Assembly: GCF_900184945.1 (NCBI RefSeq)
Contig: NZ_FXYF01000002.1
Span: forward strand, 534,221-598,220
Direction: 5' to 3'
Source: Antarctobacter aquimaris
GTDB lineage: Bacteria; Pseudomonadota; Alphaproteobacteria; Rhodobacterales; Rhodobacteraceae
DNA: 64,000 bases
Position numbers and translations under genes: made by a program. Below the pieces are notes generated by a model. The model saw only the letters and a program-made list of their open reading frames with translations. It did not search any database and was not told where the DNA came from. Below, piece after piece: positions 7,749-16,231 of the stretch; within the stretch, counting starts at the first letter, position 1, and every line of letters begins with the position of its first letter.

Positions 7749-8603
7749 CTACGGCGTCAGGAACCGCGAGATCCGGTCGTCCCAGAGCTGCGCCTCGCTG
7801 AGCGTTTCCACCAAGTCCGCGGGCTTTTCCACCTCCCGCGCCCCCGGCGCGGCGGCCAGGCTGTCCCAGGCGGCGGACAGGGCGGCGGGCAAAGTTCTGT
7901 GGGGAGTCAAACAGATACGCACCCCCAGCGCCGCCAGGTCGGCACCGGCCAGCGCGCCCTTGGGCTCTGGCACGATCAGCGGCAGGCGAGACACCTGCGC
8001 CGCCTCGGCCAGGACCTCGGGGGCACGCGCCCCGGTCACGAACAGCGCATCCGCCCCTTCGGCCCCGTAAGCCCTTACCCTGTCTATCAAATCTTGCGCC
8101 GCCAACAGCCGCGCATCGGTCCGCGCAACGATGACAAAGGACGGATCGCCCCGCGCCTCCAGCGCCGAAACCAGCCGCGCCCGCGCCTCTTCCAGCGACA
8201 CCAGCGCCGGTGCCGTGGCGCCGAACCCGATGGGCAGCGCGGTGTCCTCCAGCGTCATCCCTGCAACGCCCACCGCCTCCAGTTCCTCGACCGTGCGCGT
8301 GGCGTGCAGCGCGTTGCCAAAGCCGTGGTCCGCATCCACCAGCAGCGGCAACGCCCCCGCACGGCAGATGCGGCGGCACAGGCCCGCGACCTCGTCCAGC
8401 GTCAACATCTGGTGGTCCGGCGCCCCCAGCACCGCCAATGCTGCCACCGATCCGCCCAGCATCGCCAGCGGAAACCCCAGCCGCGCCGCCGCCCGCACCG
8501 ACAATGCGTCGTAGACCGAGGCGGGCCGCACGCAGCTGTCCCCCTCCAGGATCGCCCGCAAAACGCGGCGGGAGTCGGCGGGGGTCAACCGCTCAGAGCT
8601 CAT
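7749..8603 (-). CDS. PEP mutase/isocitrate lyase superfamily protein, oxaloacetate decarboxylase-like
   Basis: The 284-residue protein belongs to the PEPM/ICL barrel superfamily. The Mg2+ site is visible as DADHGFGNA (90-98) and TLED (117-120), and the segment GGSVAALAVLGAPD is close to Pseudomonas-type oxaloacetate decarboxylase (PA4872 family) rather than to true isocitrate lyase, which would carry KKCGH. It probably cleaves or decarboxylates a 2-oxo or 2-hydroxy di/tricarboxylate. The start codon overlaps the end of tcuB by 11 bases, so the gene is the last of the tcuA-tcuB operon; this supports a role in the catabolism of the acid that TcuAB oxidises. Confidence 0.8.
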   Translation of the reverse strand: MSSERLTPADSRRVLRAILEGDSCVRPASVYDALSVRAAARLGFPLAMLGGSVAALAVLGAPDHQMLTLDEVAGLCRRICRAGALPLLVDADHGFGNALHATRTVEELEAVGVAGMTLEDTALPIGFGATAPALVSLEEARARLVSALEARGDPSFVIVARTDARLLAAQDLIDRVRAYGAEGADALFVTGARAPEVLAEAAQVSRLPLIVPEPKGALAGADLAALGVRICLTPHRTLPAALSAAWDSLAAAPGAREVEKPADLVETLSEAQLWDDRISRFLTP

Positions 8604-9705
8604 CGCGCAGCCTCCGCTCCTGCGCCTCGCGCAGCAGCGCGGCAAAGCGATAGAACCCGTGCGCCATCTTGGAAAAGGGCGTCAGCAGGAAGAAGGTCAG
8701 CACGCTGCCCAGGTGCAGCGCCAGCAGCGCGCCGGTCAGCGCGGTCCCCGTGGCCGCATAGAGCAACAGACCGGACAGTCCGACAAACCCCAGGAGCCAG
8801 ACAAAGGCCTTTTCGCCCGAGCTCCGCCCCGGCGTGCCCAGCTTTGGATCGGCCTTGCCGCGCAGCAGCATGAGCCCCGCGCAGCCCACCACCAGCAGGA
8901 TGCCGCCCGGCACGCCCAGCAGCTTCGGCAGGGAAAAGAACCCATAAGGCGCCTTGATATCAAACACATAGTGCAGCACCGTCCCGGCCGAGGTCGCGGC
9001 GAAACACAGCAGAAAGCCGACCAGCACCGCCTGGTGCGCGTGGCGGCGCGCGTCGGAATAGCGCTCGCCCTTCTCATAGTTGCAGCCCTGCCCCTGGCCG
9101 CCCGACAGGTTGCGCAGCCGGGCCACGTCGCCCAGCGCCACGCGCAGATCGGCCAGCGTCAGCCCGCGGCCGCCCACCTCGCGCCAGTAGGCGCGCAGGC
9201 TGACGCCCAGCGCCGCCAGCGGCAGCAGGAAGGCGGGCGTGAAGATCGCCACCATCGCGCCATGGCTGAGCCAGGCGTAAAAGCCCTCACCCTCACCCGG
9301 CAGCGCGGCGATGGCCGCGAACATCAGCGCAAACCCGGCGACCAGCGCCGCCGCCAGCGCCCCACCGTTCTTCTGGAACACCCGCGCCAGACCCCCCGGC
9401 CAGGCCAGCCGCTCCCAGCTTTCGGCGCGGGCCGAGGCCAGCGCGCGCGGCAGGTTCAGGTCGAACTCGTGCGGGGCGGTGTACTGGCAGGCGTAGTAGC
9501 AGCCCCGGCAATTGTGGCACAGGTTCGCCAGCTGGGTTATGTCCCCGTCGGCAAAGACCTTTTCCCGGGTGATCGCCGGAAAGACCGAGCAGTAGCCTTC
9601 ACAGTAGCGGCAGGCGTTGCAGACCTCGATCTGCCGGCGCGCCTCCATGACCGGATCGGACGAGATCGCCCCCGGGTCGGTCTGCAAACGGACGTCAAGC
9701 GACAT
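8593..9705 (-). CDS. tcuB: TcuB, electron-transfer membrane protein of tricarballylate oxidation
   Basis: TcuB reoxidises the FAD of TcuA and passes electrons to the membrane. The 370-residue protein has two ferredoxin-type cysteine sets, Cys-29/32/35/39 and Cys-63/66/69/73, each suited to a 4Fe-4S cluster, followed by a membrane domain with about six hydrophobic segments. ATG at 9705 overlaps the end of tcuA by 11 bases. The related R. capsulatus protein CobZ is a TcuA-TcuB fusion acting in B12 synthesis; here the two are separate genes next to carboxylate transporters, so tricarballylate-type catabolism is more likely. Confidence 0.88.
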   Translation of the reverse strand: MSLDVRLQTDPGAISSDPVMEARRQIEVCNACRYCEGYCSVFPAITREKVFADGDITQLANLCHNCRGCYYACQYTAPHEFDLNLPRALASARAESWERLAWPGGLARVFQKNGGALAAALVAGFALMFAAIAALPGEGEGFYAWLSHGAMVAIFTPAFLLPLAALGVSLRAYWREVGGRGLTLADLRVALGDVARLRNLSGGQGQGCNYEKGERYSDARRHAHQAVLVGFLLCFAATSAGTVLHYVFDIKAPYGFFSLPKLLGVPGGILLVVGCAGLMLLRGKADPKLGTPGRSSGEKAFVWLLGFVGLSGLLLYAATGTALTGALLALHLGSVLTFFLLTPFSKMAHGFYRFAALLREAQERRLRDEL

Positions 9706-11098
9706 GGGCGGCGGCCTCCTGTCCTGCGATGCGGCCAAAGACGGTGCCGATGGTCATGCCGAACCCGGCGAGATACCCCTGCCCCAGGATCGAACCTGCC
9801 ATCATCTCTCCGGCGCTCCAGATGTTGTCATACAGCCCCTGCGGCCCGGTGGCGCGCGCGGTCAGGTCGACCTTGAGGCCGAGGTAGGTGAAGGTCACAC
9901 CGGGGCGCAGTTCGTAGGCGTAAAAGGGCGGCTCGGCGATGGGGCGGGCCCAGTTGGTCTTGGCCGGGGTGAGGCCCTGCGTGGCCAGCCCGTCCAGCTC
10001 CTGCGGATGGAACGTGCCTGTTCCGCAGGCGGCGTTGAAGGCGTCCACCGTCTCTTGCAGCTTGGGCCCCGGCAGGCCCAGCTGCTGCGCCAGGCCCGGG
10101 ATCGTGTCGGCGGTCACCGGCGGGTAGAGCGAGGGCATGAAGAGGTCGATGGAGCGCTGGTCGATGATCGAATAGGCCACCTGGTCGGGCTGCGCCGCCA
10201 CCAGCCGGCCCCAGATGGCGTAGCGCTTGGGCCAGACGTCCTCGCCCTCATCATAGAACCGGTCGCCATCCTTGTTCACCACGATGGAGAAGGGCACGCA
10301 GTCCAGCCGCGTGGCGATGCCGCCGTCGTATTTCGGCGCGCGGCCGTCGATGGCGACGGCGTGGCACTGCGTGGGGTCGCCCACCGTCTGCGCGCCGTGG
10401 TCCAGCATGTCTTTCAGCACCAGCCCGCGGTTGTAGGGCGTGCCGCGGATCAGGAAGTTTTTCGCAGCCGGTCCCCAGGCACGGGCCAGCCAGTCGAGAT
10501 CGGACTGGAAGCCGCCGGAGGCGAGGACAAAGGCGCGGCCCCGCAGCGTCACCCTCTGGCCGTCGATCTCGGCCTCGACATGGGTGGCGCGGGCGCCGTC
10601 GATGCCGACATGTTTGACCGTCGCCTCGTAGGCCACGATGATGCCCAGGTCCTCGGCGGTGATGTAGTAGGCGTTGACCAGCGCCTTGCCGCCGCCCAGG
10701 AAAAACGCGTTGGTGCGGTCCAGCGACAGCGTGCCCGACAGCGATTTCTGGAACCGCACGCCATGCGCCTGCATCCAGGGCAGGCAGTCCTCGGAGGTGC
10801 GGATCGCGTGGCGGGCCAGCGCCTCGTCGGTCTCGCCCTTGGTCACGCGCACAAGGTCCTGCCAGAATTCCTCTTCGTCGTAGGTATCGACCAGCGGACC
10901 CAAAGGGCCGTGGTGCATACAGCGAAAGTTGCGGGTGTGGCGCGAGTTGCCGCCGCGATAGTCGCGCGGCGCGCCTTCCAGGATCACCACCTTCGCCCCC
11001 GTCTCGGCCGCCTCGATGGCGGCGCAGAGACCCGCGTTGCCGCCGCCCACCACGATCACGTCCCACTCTTGGGAGCCGAGTTTCCGCGGATCGCTCAT
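9695..11098 (-). CDS. tcuA: TcuA, FAD-dependent tricarballylate dehydrogenase
   Basis: TcuA oxidises tricarballylate (propane-1,2,3-tricarboxylate) to cis-aconitate. The 467-residue protein begins with a Rossmann FAD-binding fingerprint (VIVVGGGNAG, 14-23; Glu at the end of strand two in VVILEGA) and has the fumarate-reductase/succinate-dehydrogenase flavoprotein layout, including RGGNSRHTRNFR near residue 48 and the C-terminal GSILGQGYLAGFG. It is the first gene of a leftward operon with tcuB and the lyase, and is separated by one base from the GntR gene upstream, which may be in the same transcript. The exact tricarboxylate is not proven. Confidence 0.87.
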   Translation of the reverse strand: MSDPRKLGSQEWDVIVVGGGNAGLCAAIEAAETGAKVVILEGAPRDYRGGNSRHTRNFRCMHHGPLGPLVDTYDEEEFWQDLVRVTKGETDEALARHAIRTSEDCLPWMQAHGVRFQKSLSGTLSLDRTNAFFLGGGKALVNAYYITAEDLGIIVAYEATVKHVGIDGARATHVEAEIDGQRVTLRGRAFVLASGGFQSDLDWLARAWGPAAKNFLIRGTPYNRGLVLKDMLDHGAQTVGDPTQCHAVAIDGRAPKYDGGIATRLDCVPFSIVVNKDGDRFYDEGEDVWPKRYAIWGRLVAAQPDQVAYSIIDQRSIDLFMPSLYPPVTADTIPGLAQQLGLPGPKLQETVDAFNAACGTGTFHPQELDGLATQGLTPAKTNWARPIAEPPFYAYELRPGVTFTYLGLKVDLTARATGPQGLYDNIWSAGEMMAGSILGQGYLAGFGMTIGTVFGRIAGQEAAAHVA

Positions 11099-11099
11099 G

Positions 11100-11795
11100 T
11101 CAGTCCTCCCTGTCCAACGTGCGGCGCAGCATCCGCAGCCGCGTCAGCTGGGCGTTTTCAAGGTGCCGCCGCATGGCCTGCTCGGCCCCCTCGCCGTCGC
11201 GCGCCTCCAGCGCGGCCAGAACGGCGGCGTGTTCCTCCACCGCCTCGCGCGCCCGCACCGGCGATTCCATGCTGGAGGGGCCGAGGATCAGCAGGGTCTT
11301 TTCCACCGTCTCGGCCGATCTCAGCAGGAACCGGTTGCGCGCGGCATCCATCAGCCGGGCGTGGAACTGCCGGTTCAGCCGCACCAGCGCCTTGCCGTCG
11401 CCCTCGGCCGCCGCCATCTCGGCGTTGATCGACTTCAGCTCTTCCAGCTCGACCGGCGAGGCGGCGCGCGCCGCCAGCCGCGCGGCGGTGCCTTCCAGCA
11501 CCGTGCGCATCTCGTACAGCTCCATGATCTCGGGGTAATCCAGCGTGCGCACGGCCGCGCCGGTGCGCGGCAGGTGGTCCACCAGCCCTTCGGATTCCAG
11601 CCGCCGGATCGCCTCGCGCACTGGGGTGCGGCTGATGTTCAGCCGCTCGGCGATCTCGGTCTCCAGCAGCCGCGCACCCGGTTTCAGCACGCCACAGCGG
11701 ATCTCGTCGCACAGCCGGTCATAGGCGCTCTGCCCCTGCAACGGGCGGCCTGCCGTCTCTGGCCCACCCGGGGTCTGCTTTTCTCTTTCGCTCAT
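11100..11795 (-). CDS. GntR-family regulator with FCD domain
   Basis: The 231-residue protein has an N-terminal winged helix (about 28-90, with ISRTPVREAIRRLESEGLV as the recognition region) and a C-terminal FCD ligand domain, which usually binds a carboxylate and often a metal through Asp/His residues. It lies directly upstream of tcuA on the same strand and divergent from the AbrB-family permease. ATG at 11795 lies within CATG, so its start and an upstream in-frame ATG of the permease share bases. It is the obvious candidate to bind the GNATAC-N4-GNATAC motif at 11806-11821. Confidence 0.87.
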   Translation of the reverse strand: MSEREKQTPGGPETAGRPLQGQSAYDRLCDEIRCGVLKPGARLLETEIAERLNISRTPVREAIRRLESEGLVDHLPRTGAAVRTLDYPEIMELYEMRTVLEGTAARLAARAASPVELEELKSINAEMAAAEGDGKALVRLNRQFHARLMDAARNRFLLRSAETVEKTLLILGPSSMESPVRAREAVEEHAAVLAALEARDGEGAEQAMRRHLENAQLTRLRMLRRTLDRED

Positions 11796-11805
11796 GCGTC
11801 CCGTC

Positions 11806-11821
11806 GTATACACGTGGATAC
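11806..11821. promoter_or_regulatory. Candidate GntR operator between tcuA operon and AbrB-family gene
   Basis: GTATACACGTGGATAC is a 16-bp near-palindrome with one mismatch, made of two GNATAC boxes ten bases apart. It lies 11 bases upstream of the GntR start (11795) and two bases upstream of the ATG at 11824 of the permease. Binding there would block both directions. The same GNATAC-N4-GNATAC layout recurs at 17344 and 63493. Function is inferred from position and symmetry. Confidence 0.6.
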
Positions 11822-11823
11822 AA

Positions 11824-12903
11824 ATGCGTCAAGACTCATCCCTCTCCCCCACCTCCCTCTGGTTGCGGCGCGCTGGAACGCTGGGCCTCGCGGCCCTGGG
11901 CGCGGCGCTGTTCTGGGCGCTGGGCCTGCCGCTGCCCTTCCTCTTTGGCCCGATGTTCGCCTGCCTTGGCGCCGCGCTGCTGGGCGCGCCGCTCAAGGGG
12001 CTGGGCCCGGTGTCCAAGGGCGCGCGCACGATCCTGGGCGTCGCGGTCGGCGCCTCGCTGACGCCGGAGGTGTTTCACCAGATCCCGCAGATGGCCGGGT
12101 CGGTCGCCTTTGTGCCGCTGTATATCGCCGCCATCGGGCTGATCGGCGTGCCCTATTTCCACAAGATCTGCGGCTTTGACCTGCCGACCGCCTATTTCGC
12201 CTCGATGCCCGGCGGGTTGCAGGACATGGTGGTCTTTGGCCAGGAGGCCGGGGCCGACGTGCGGGCACTGTCGCTGATCCATGCGACGCGGGTGCTGGTG
12301 ATCGTGACCATCGTGCCGGCGGTGCTGGTCTGGTTCTTTGAGAACCCGCTGGCCGAACCGATCGGCGCGCCCGCCAGCGACCTGCCCCTGACCGAACTGC
12401 TGATCATGACGGCGGCGGCGCTGGGCGGCTGGCGGCTGGGCGCGCGGATCGGCCTGTTTGGCGCGGCGATCCTGGGGCCGCTGATCGTGACCGCGATCCT
12501 TTCGCTGGGCGGCATCATCGAACACCGCCCGCCGCGCGAGGCGATCCTGTTTGCGCAGTTCTTCATCGGCATCGGCATCGGCGTGGGCTATGTCGGCGTC
12601 ACCCTGCACGAACTGCGCAAGGATGTTCTGTCGGGCATGGTCTTTGTGCTGATCCTCGCGGTGCTGGCCTTCATCGTGACCGAAATGGTGGTGCTGCTGG
12701 GTCTCGCCTCGCCGATGGAGGGGTTCCTGGCCTTTGCCCCCGGCGGGCAGGCGGAAATGACCGTTCTGGCGATCATCGCCGGGGCCGACCTGGGCTTTGT
12801 CGTGGTGCATCACCTGGCGCGGCTGATCCTCGTGATCCTGGGCGCGCCGATTGCGGCGGCGATGCTGGGCCTGCGTCCGCGACGCGGCACAAAAGGTGAA
12901 TAA
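11824..12903 (+). CDS. AbrB-family membrane permease
   Basis: The 359-residue, very hydrophobic protein fits the AbrB duplication family (COG3180), with about ten membrane spans arranged as two homologous halves; the GGLQDMV and PGGQAEMTVLAI segments mark the equivalent points of each half. Members are often misnamed ammonia monooxygenase and are commonly found with tripartite tricarboxylate transporters. ATG at 11824 lacks a clear ribosome binding site; an upstream in-frame ATG at 11794 would overlap the GntR start codon. Transport of an acid linked to the tcu genes is inferred from context. Confidence 0.78.
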   Translation: MRQDSSLSPTSLWLRRAGTLGLAALGAALFWALGLPLPFLFGPMFACLGAALLGAPLKGLGPVSKGARTILGVAVGASLTPEVFHQIPQMAGSVAFVPLYIAAIGLIGVPYFHKICGFDLPTAYFASMPGGLQDMVVFGQEAGADVRALSLIHATRVLVIVTIVPAVLVWFFENPLAEPIGAPASDLPLTELLIMTAAALGGWRLGARIGLFGAAILGPLIVTAILSLGGIIEHRPPREAILFAQFFIGIGIGVGYVGVTLHELRKDVLSGMVFVLILAVLAFIVTEMVVLLGLASPMEGFLAFAPGGQAEMTVLAIIAGADLGFVVVHHLARLILVILGAPIAAAMLGLRPRRGTKGE

Positions 12904-13035
12904 ACCTAAATCGCGCATTCGTAAAATGCATTTGATTTATGTACCCCCCCTTGCCATGGTCCCCTGAGGCCGGAAGATTGCCGGTTCCGAAAGCCGCGGG
13001 TCAACCGCGGACCGCACGACCAGGGAGGACACACC

Positions 13036-14121
13036 GTGCACACCAAATCCATCGTCGCCGCCTTTGCGGCAGGCGCGCTTGCGGCTGTCACCGCACAAGG
13101 CGCAGCAGCACAATCCTACGAAGGCAAGACCATCGAACTGACCATTCCGTTTTCGGAATCCGGCGGCTCGGCCAAGTGGGCCAACTTCTACGCCCCGCTT
13201 CTGTCCGAGGCGCTGCCGGGCAAGCCGACCGTCGTGGTCCGCTACCGCCCCGGCGCCGGGTCGACCGAGGGCGCGAACTGGTTCCAGGGGCAGCAGGACG
13301 CCGGCGACGGGCTGACCGTCTTCGGCGACTCCGGATCGACCAAGTTCCCCTACCTGCTGGGCGACCCGCGGGTGCGCTATGAATACAACGACTGGCAGCC
13401 GGTGCTGGCCTCGGCCACCGGCGGTGTCGTCTACCTGCCGCCGGACCTGGGCGCCAAGTTCGACGGCGACATGGACGACCTGAAGGAAGAGTTCTTCCTC
13501 TACGGCTCGCAGGGGGCCACGACGCTGGACCTCGTGCCGCTGCTGGCGTTCAAGATGCTCGGCCTCCAGGTCGACCCGGTGTTCGGCGTCGAGGGGCGCG
13601 GCGACGGCCGGCTGATGTTCGAACGCGGCGAAGCCAACATCGACTACCAGACCTCTTCGGCCTACCTCGCCAACGTGCAGCCGCTGGTGGACCAGGGACT
13701 CGCCGTGCCGATCTTCAGTTGGGGCGCGCTGGACGACAACGGCGTGATCGTCCGTGACCCGACCTTCCCGGACATGCCGACCTTCAAGGAGGTCTGCGAG
13801 GCCACCGAAGGCTGCGAGACCTCGGGCATCGAATGGGACGCCTACAAGGCCTTCTTCGTGGCCGGCTTTGCCAACCAGAAGACGATCTTCCTGCCGCAAT
13901 CCGCGCCGCAGGAGGTGGTGGACACCTATGTCGCCGCGCTGAAGACCATCGTCAGCGCGCCCGGCTTCAACGACAACGCGGGTGAAGTGCTGGGCGCCTA
14001 TGCACAGCTGGTCGGCGCGGCGGCGGTCGAGGCGACCGAGCAGGCGACGACCATCTCCCCCGAGGCCAAGCAGTTCGTCATCGACTGGCTCAAGGACGCC
14101 TACGGCGTGACGCTCGAGTGA
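13036..14121 (+). CDS. tctC: Tripartite tricarboxylate transporter substrate-binding protein (TctC/Bug family)
   Basis: This 361-residue periplasmic protein has a signal peptide (about 1-26, ending GAAAQ) and the Bug fold with its two ligand-loop regions, here IPFSESGGSAKW and YRPGAGSTEG. It captures a carboxylate for the TctAB permease that follows. GTG at 13036 has GGGAGG eight bases upstream. The leader (12904-13035) holds an AT-rich patch (about 12905-12945) that may be the promoter and a perfect CCGCGG hairpin at 12994-13010. It is somewhat longer than typical family members (about 320-330). Confidence 0.85.
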   Translation: MHTKSIVAAFAAGALAAVTAQGAAAQSYEGKTIELTIPFSESGGSAKWANFYAPLLSEALPGKPTVVVRYRPGAGSTEGANWFQGQQDAGDGLTVFGDSGSTKFPYLLGDPRVRYEYNDWQPVLASATGGVVYLPPDLGAKFDGDMDDLKEEFFLYGSQGATTLDLVPLLAFKMLGLQVDPVFGVEGRGDGRLMFERGEANIDYQTSSAYLANVQPLVDQGLAVPIFSWGALDDNGVIVRDPTFPDMPTFKEVCEATEGCETSGIEWDAYKAFFVAGFANQKTIFLPQSAPQEVVDTYVAALKTIVSAPGFNDNAGEVLGAYAQLVGAAAVEATEQATTISPEAKQFVIDWLKDAYGVTLE

Positions 14122-14140
14122 GCCGCCCGGCCTGACCATA

Positions 14141-14166
14141 CCCCGCCCGGACCGTCCCGGGCGGGG
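14141..14166 (+). promoter_or_regulatory. Stable hairpin between tctC and tctAB
   Basis: CCCCGCCCGG (14141-14150) and CCGGGCGGGG (14157-14166) form a perfect ten-pair stem with a six-base loop. There is no long T run, so it is more likely an intercistronic stem that stabilises the tctC message or partly attenuates transcription, keeping the binding protein in excess over the permease, than a full terminator. A similar hairpin lies between the TRAP binding protein and its permease (62321-62341). Confidence 0.6.
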
Positions 14167-14198
14167 TTCCCTGTCGTCATGAGCCACCGGAGCCTGCA

Positions 14199-16211
14199 AT
14201 GGACCTATTCGCCCACGCGCTGAGCAGCCTCGGCGATGCCTTCGCCATGATCCTGCGTCCGCAACAGATCATGTATCTTCTCGGCGGCGTGCTGCTGGGC
14301 CTGTCCATCGGGGTCCTGCCCGGACTGGGCGGCATCGCCGGTCTCGCGCTGCTCTTGCCCTTCATGTACGGGATGGAACCGGTCTCGGGCCTGGCGCTGA
14401 TGGTCGGCCTGCTCGCGGTGATCCCGACCTCGGACACCTTCTCGTCCGTGTTGCTGGGCATTCCCGGCTCATCCGCCTCGCAGGCCACGGTGCTGGACGG
14501 CTTTCCGCTGTCGCAGCAGGGCCATGCCGCACGGGCGCTGTCGGCGGCCTTTGTCTCGTCGCTGTTCGGCGGGTTGTTCGGCGCGGTGGTCCTGACGGTC
14601 TTCATCTTCATCGCGCGGCCGCTGATCCTGGCCTTCGGCCTGCCCGAGATGCTGATGATCACCATCCTGGGCCTGTCCATGGTGGCCATCCTCGCCGGCC
14701 GCGTGCCGCTGAAGGGCATCGTGGCGGCGGGTCTTGGCCTGATGTTCGGCACCATCGGATCGGCCCCGGCGGGCGGCTCCCTGCGGATGTCCAGCTATGA
14801 CTACCCCTACCTTGTCGACGGCTTCCAGCTGGTGATCGTCGGCCTGGGCATCTACGCCATTCCGGAAATCGTGTCGCTGCTGCGGCAGGACAAGCCCATC
14901 GCCGAGGGCGGCAAGCTGGGCGATGGCTGGGGCCAGGGCCTGCGCGACTGGTGGCAGCACAAGTGGCTGTCGTTCCGCTGCGCACTGATCGGCGTGGTCG
15001 TCGGCGTCATTCCCGGGCTCGGCGGGTCGGTGGTGGACTGGCTGGCCTACGGGTCCGCCGTGCAGACCGCCAAGGACAAGTCGATGTTCGGCCAGGGCGA
15101 CATCCGCGGCGTCATCGCGCCGGAATCCTCCAACAACGCCAAGGAAGGCGGCGGGCTGGTGCCGACGCTGATCTTTGGCATCCCCGGCTCCGGCTCCATG
15201 GCGATCTTTCTCGGCGGTCTGGCACTGCTGAACATGACGCCGGGCCCGCAGATGGTGCGCAACAATCTCGACATCACCTACACCATCGTCTGGTCGCTGG
15301 CGCTGGCCAACGTCTTTGGCGCGGGGCTCTGCATCCTGCTGTCCAAGTACATCGCCAAGATGACGACGATCCGCTTTACCATCATCGCGCCTTACCTCTT
15401 CATGATCATCGCCTTTGCCGCCTTCCAGTCGCGCCAGTCGGCGCTGGACCTCGCCGCGCTGGTGGGCATCGGCGTGCTGGGCATCCTGCTGCGCCGCTTC
15501 GATTTTTCCCGCCCGGCCTTTCTGATCGGCTTTGTGCTGAGCCAGCAGACCGAGATTTTCGTCAACCAGGCGGTGCAGATCGCCGGGTCGCGGTTCCGCC
15601 GCTCGGCCGAGGCGGGCTGGGACTACATCGCCTCGCCGATCACCATCGTCCTGCTGATCCTGACCGTGGTCTCGGTCGTGGTGGGCATCAAGGCGTCCAA
15701 GAACATCCGCGAGAACATCGACGCCCCCACCGGAACCAAGACCGCGCCGCTGATCTTCCTGTCGGCCATCACGCTCTACATCGCGATTTCCAGCTGGGAC
15801 GCGTGGAACGTCGGCCGCCTGCAGGACCGCATCTTTCCGTTGACCATCGGCCTTGTCACGCTGGCGGGCGGACTGGTGCTGCTGGCGCGGATGGCCATGA
15901 GACCGGCCAGCGACGACGTCTTCATCGACCTCGAACAGGGCACCGAGGGGACGGCGACGCATGGCCTGTGGTCCACGCTGCTGTGGTTCTTTGCCCTGGT
16001 GGTGATGACCTTTGCGGTGGGGCTGTTCCTGGCGCTGACGGTCTTCCTTGTCGCCTTCTTCCGGGTGCGGGGCGGCTTTGGCTGGGGGCGGACGCTGTTC
16101 GCCTCGGCGCTGGGGCTGGCCTTCATCTGCGGGCTGGCCGCACTTCTGGGCCGTGACCTGCCGCCGGGCCACCTGCAAACGCTGGTCGACCTGCCCTGGC
16201 CCCTGACCTGA
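14199..16211 (+). CDS. TctA-TctB fusion permease of a tripartite tricarboxylate transporter
   Basis: The first 500 residues or so are TctA, the large permease, with the two internally repeated signatures GVLPGLGGIAG (near 39) and GVIPGLGGSVV (near 272) and the family motifs PTSDTFSSVLLGIPGS and TLIFGIPGSGSMAIFLGG. The last 150 residues (about 520-670) have four hydrophobic segments like the small subunit TctB. The two subunits are usually separate genes, so this is a fused form. ATG at 14199 has GGAG six bases upstream. It lies downstream of tctC and upstream of the PrpF-like gene on the same strand. Confidence 0.88.
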   Translation: MDLFAHALSSLGDAFAMILRPQQIMYLLGGVLLGLSIGVLPGLGGIAGLALLLPFMYGMEPVSGLALMVGLLAVIPTSDTFSSVLLGIPGSSASQATVLDGFPLSQQGHAARALSAAFVSSLFGGLFGAVVLTVFIFIARPLILAFGLPEMLMITILGLSMVAILAGRVPLKGIVAAGLGLMFGTIGSAPAGGSLRMSSYDYPYLVDGFQLVIVGLGIYAIPEIVSLLRQDKPIAEGGKLGDGWGQGLRDWWQHKWLSFRCALIGVVVGVIPGLGGSVVDWLAYGSAVQTAKDKSMFGQGDIRGVIAPESSNNAKEGGGLVPTLIFGIPGSGSMAIFLGGLALLNMTPGPQMVRNNLDITYTIVWSLALANVFGAGLCILLSKYIAKMTTIRFTIIAPYLFMIIAFAAFQSRQSALDLAALVGIGVLGILLRRFDFSRPAFLIGFVLSQQTEIFVNQAVQIAGSRFRRSAEAGWDYIASPITIVLLILTVVSVVVGIKASKNIRENIDAPTGTKTAPLIFLSAITLYIAISSWDAWNVGRLQDRIFPLTIGLVTLAGGLVLLARMAMRPASDDVFIDLEQGTEGTATHGLWSTLLWFFALVVMTFAVGLFLALTVFLVAFFRVRGGFGWGRTLFASALGLAFICGLAALLGRDLPPGHLQTLVDLPWPLT

Positions 16212-16231
16212 CCCTGCACCCAGAGACGAGC

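Noticed and set aside
8593..11098. tcuA-tcuB as a CobZ replacement for precorrin-3B synthase
   Set aside because: CobG is encoded intact in the cobalamin cluster, and tcuAB sits with carboxylate transporters and a GntR regulator, so catabolism is the better explanation, though CobZ-like activity cannot be excluded.
14469..16178. Long open frame antisense to the TctAB gene
   Set aside because: High GC keeps the complementary frame free of stops; the product is rich in Arg, His, Gln and Asp with no family features, while the plus-strand protein is clearly TctA-TctB.
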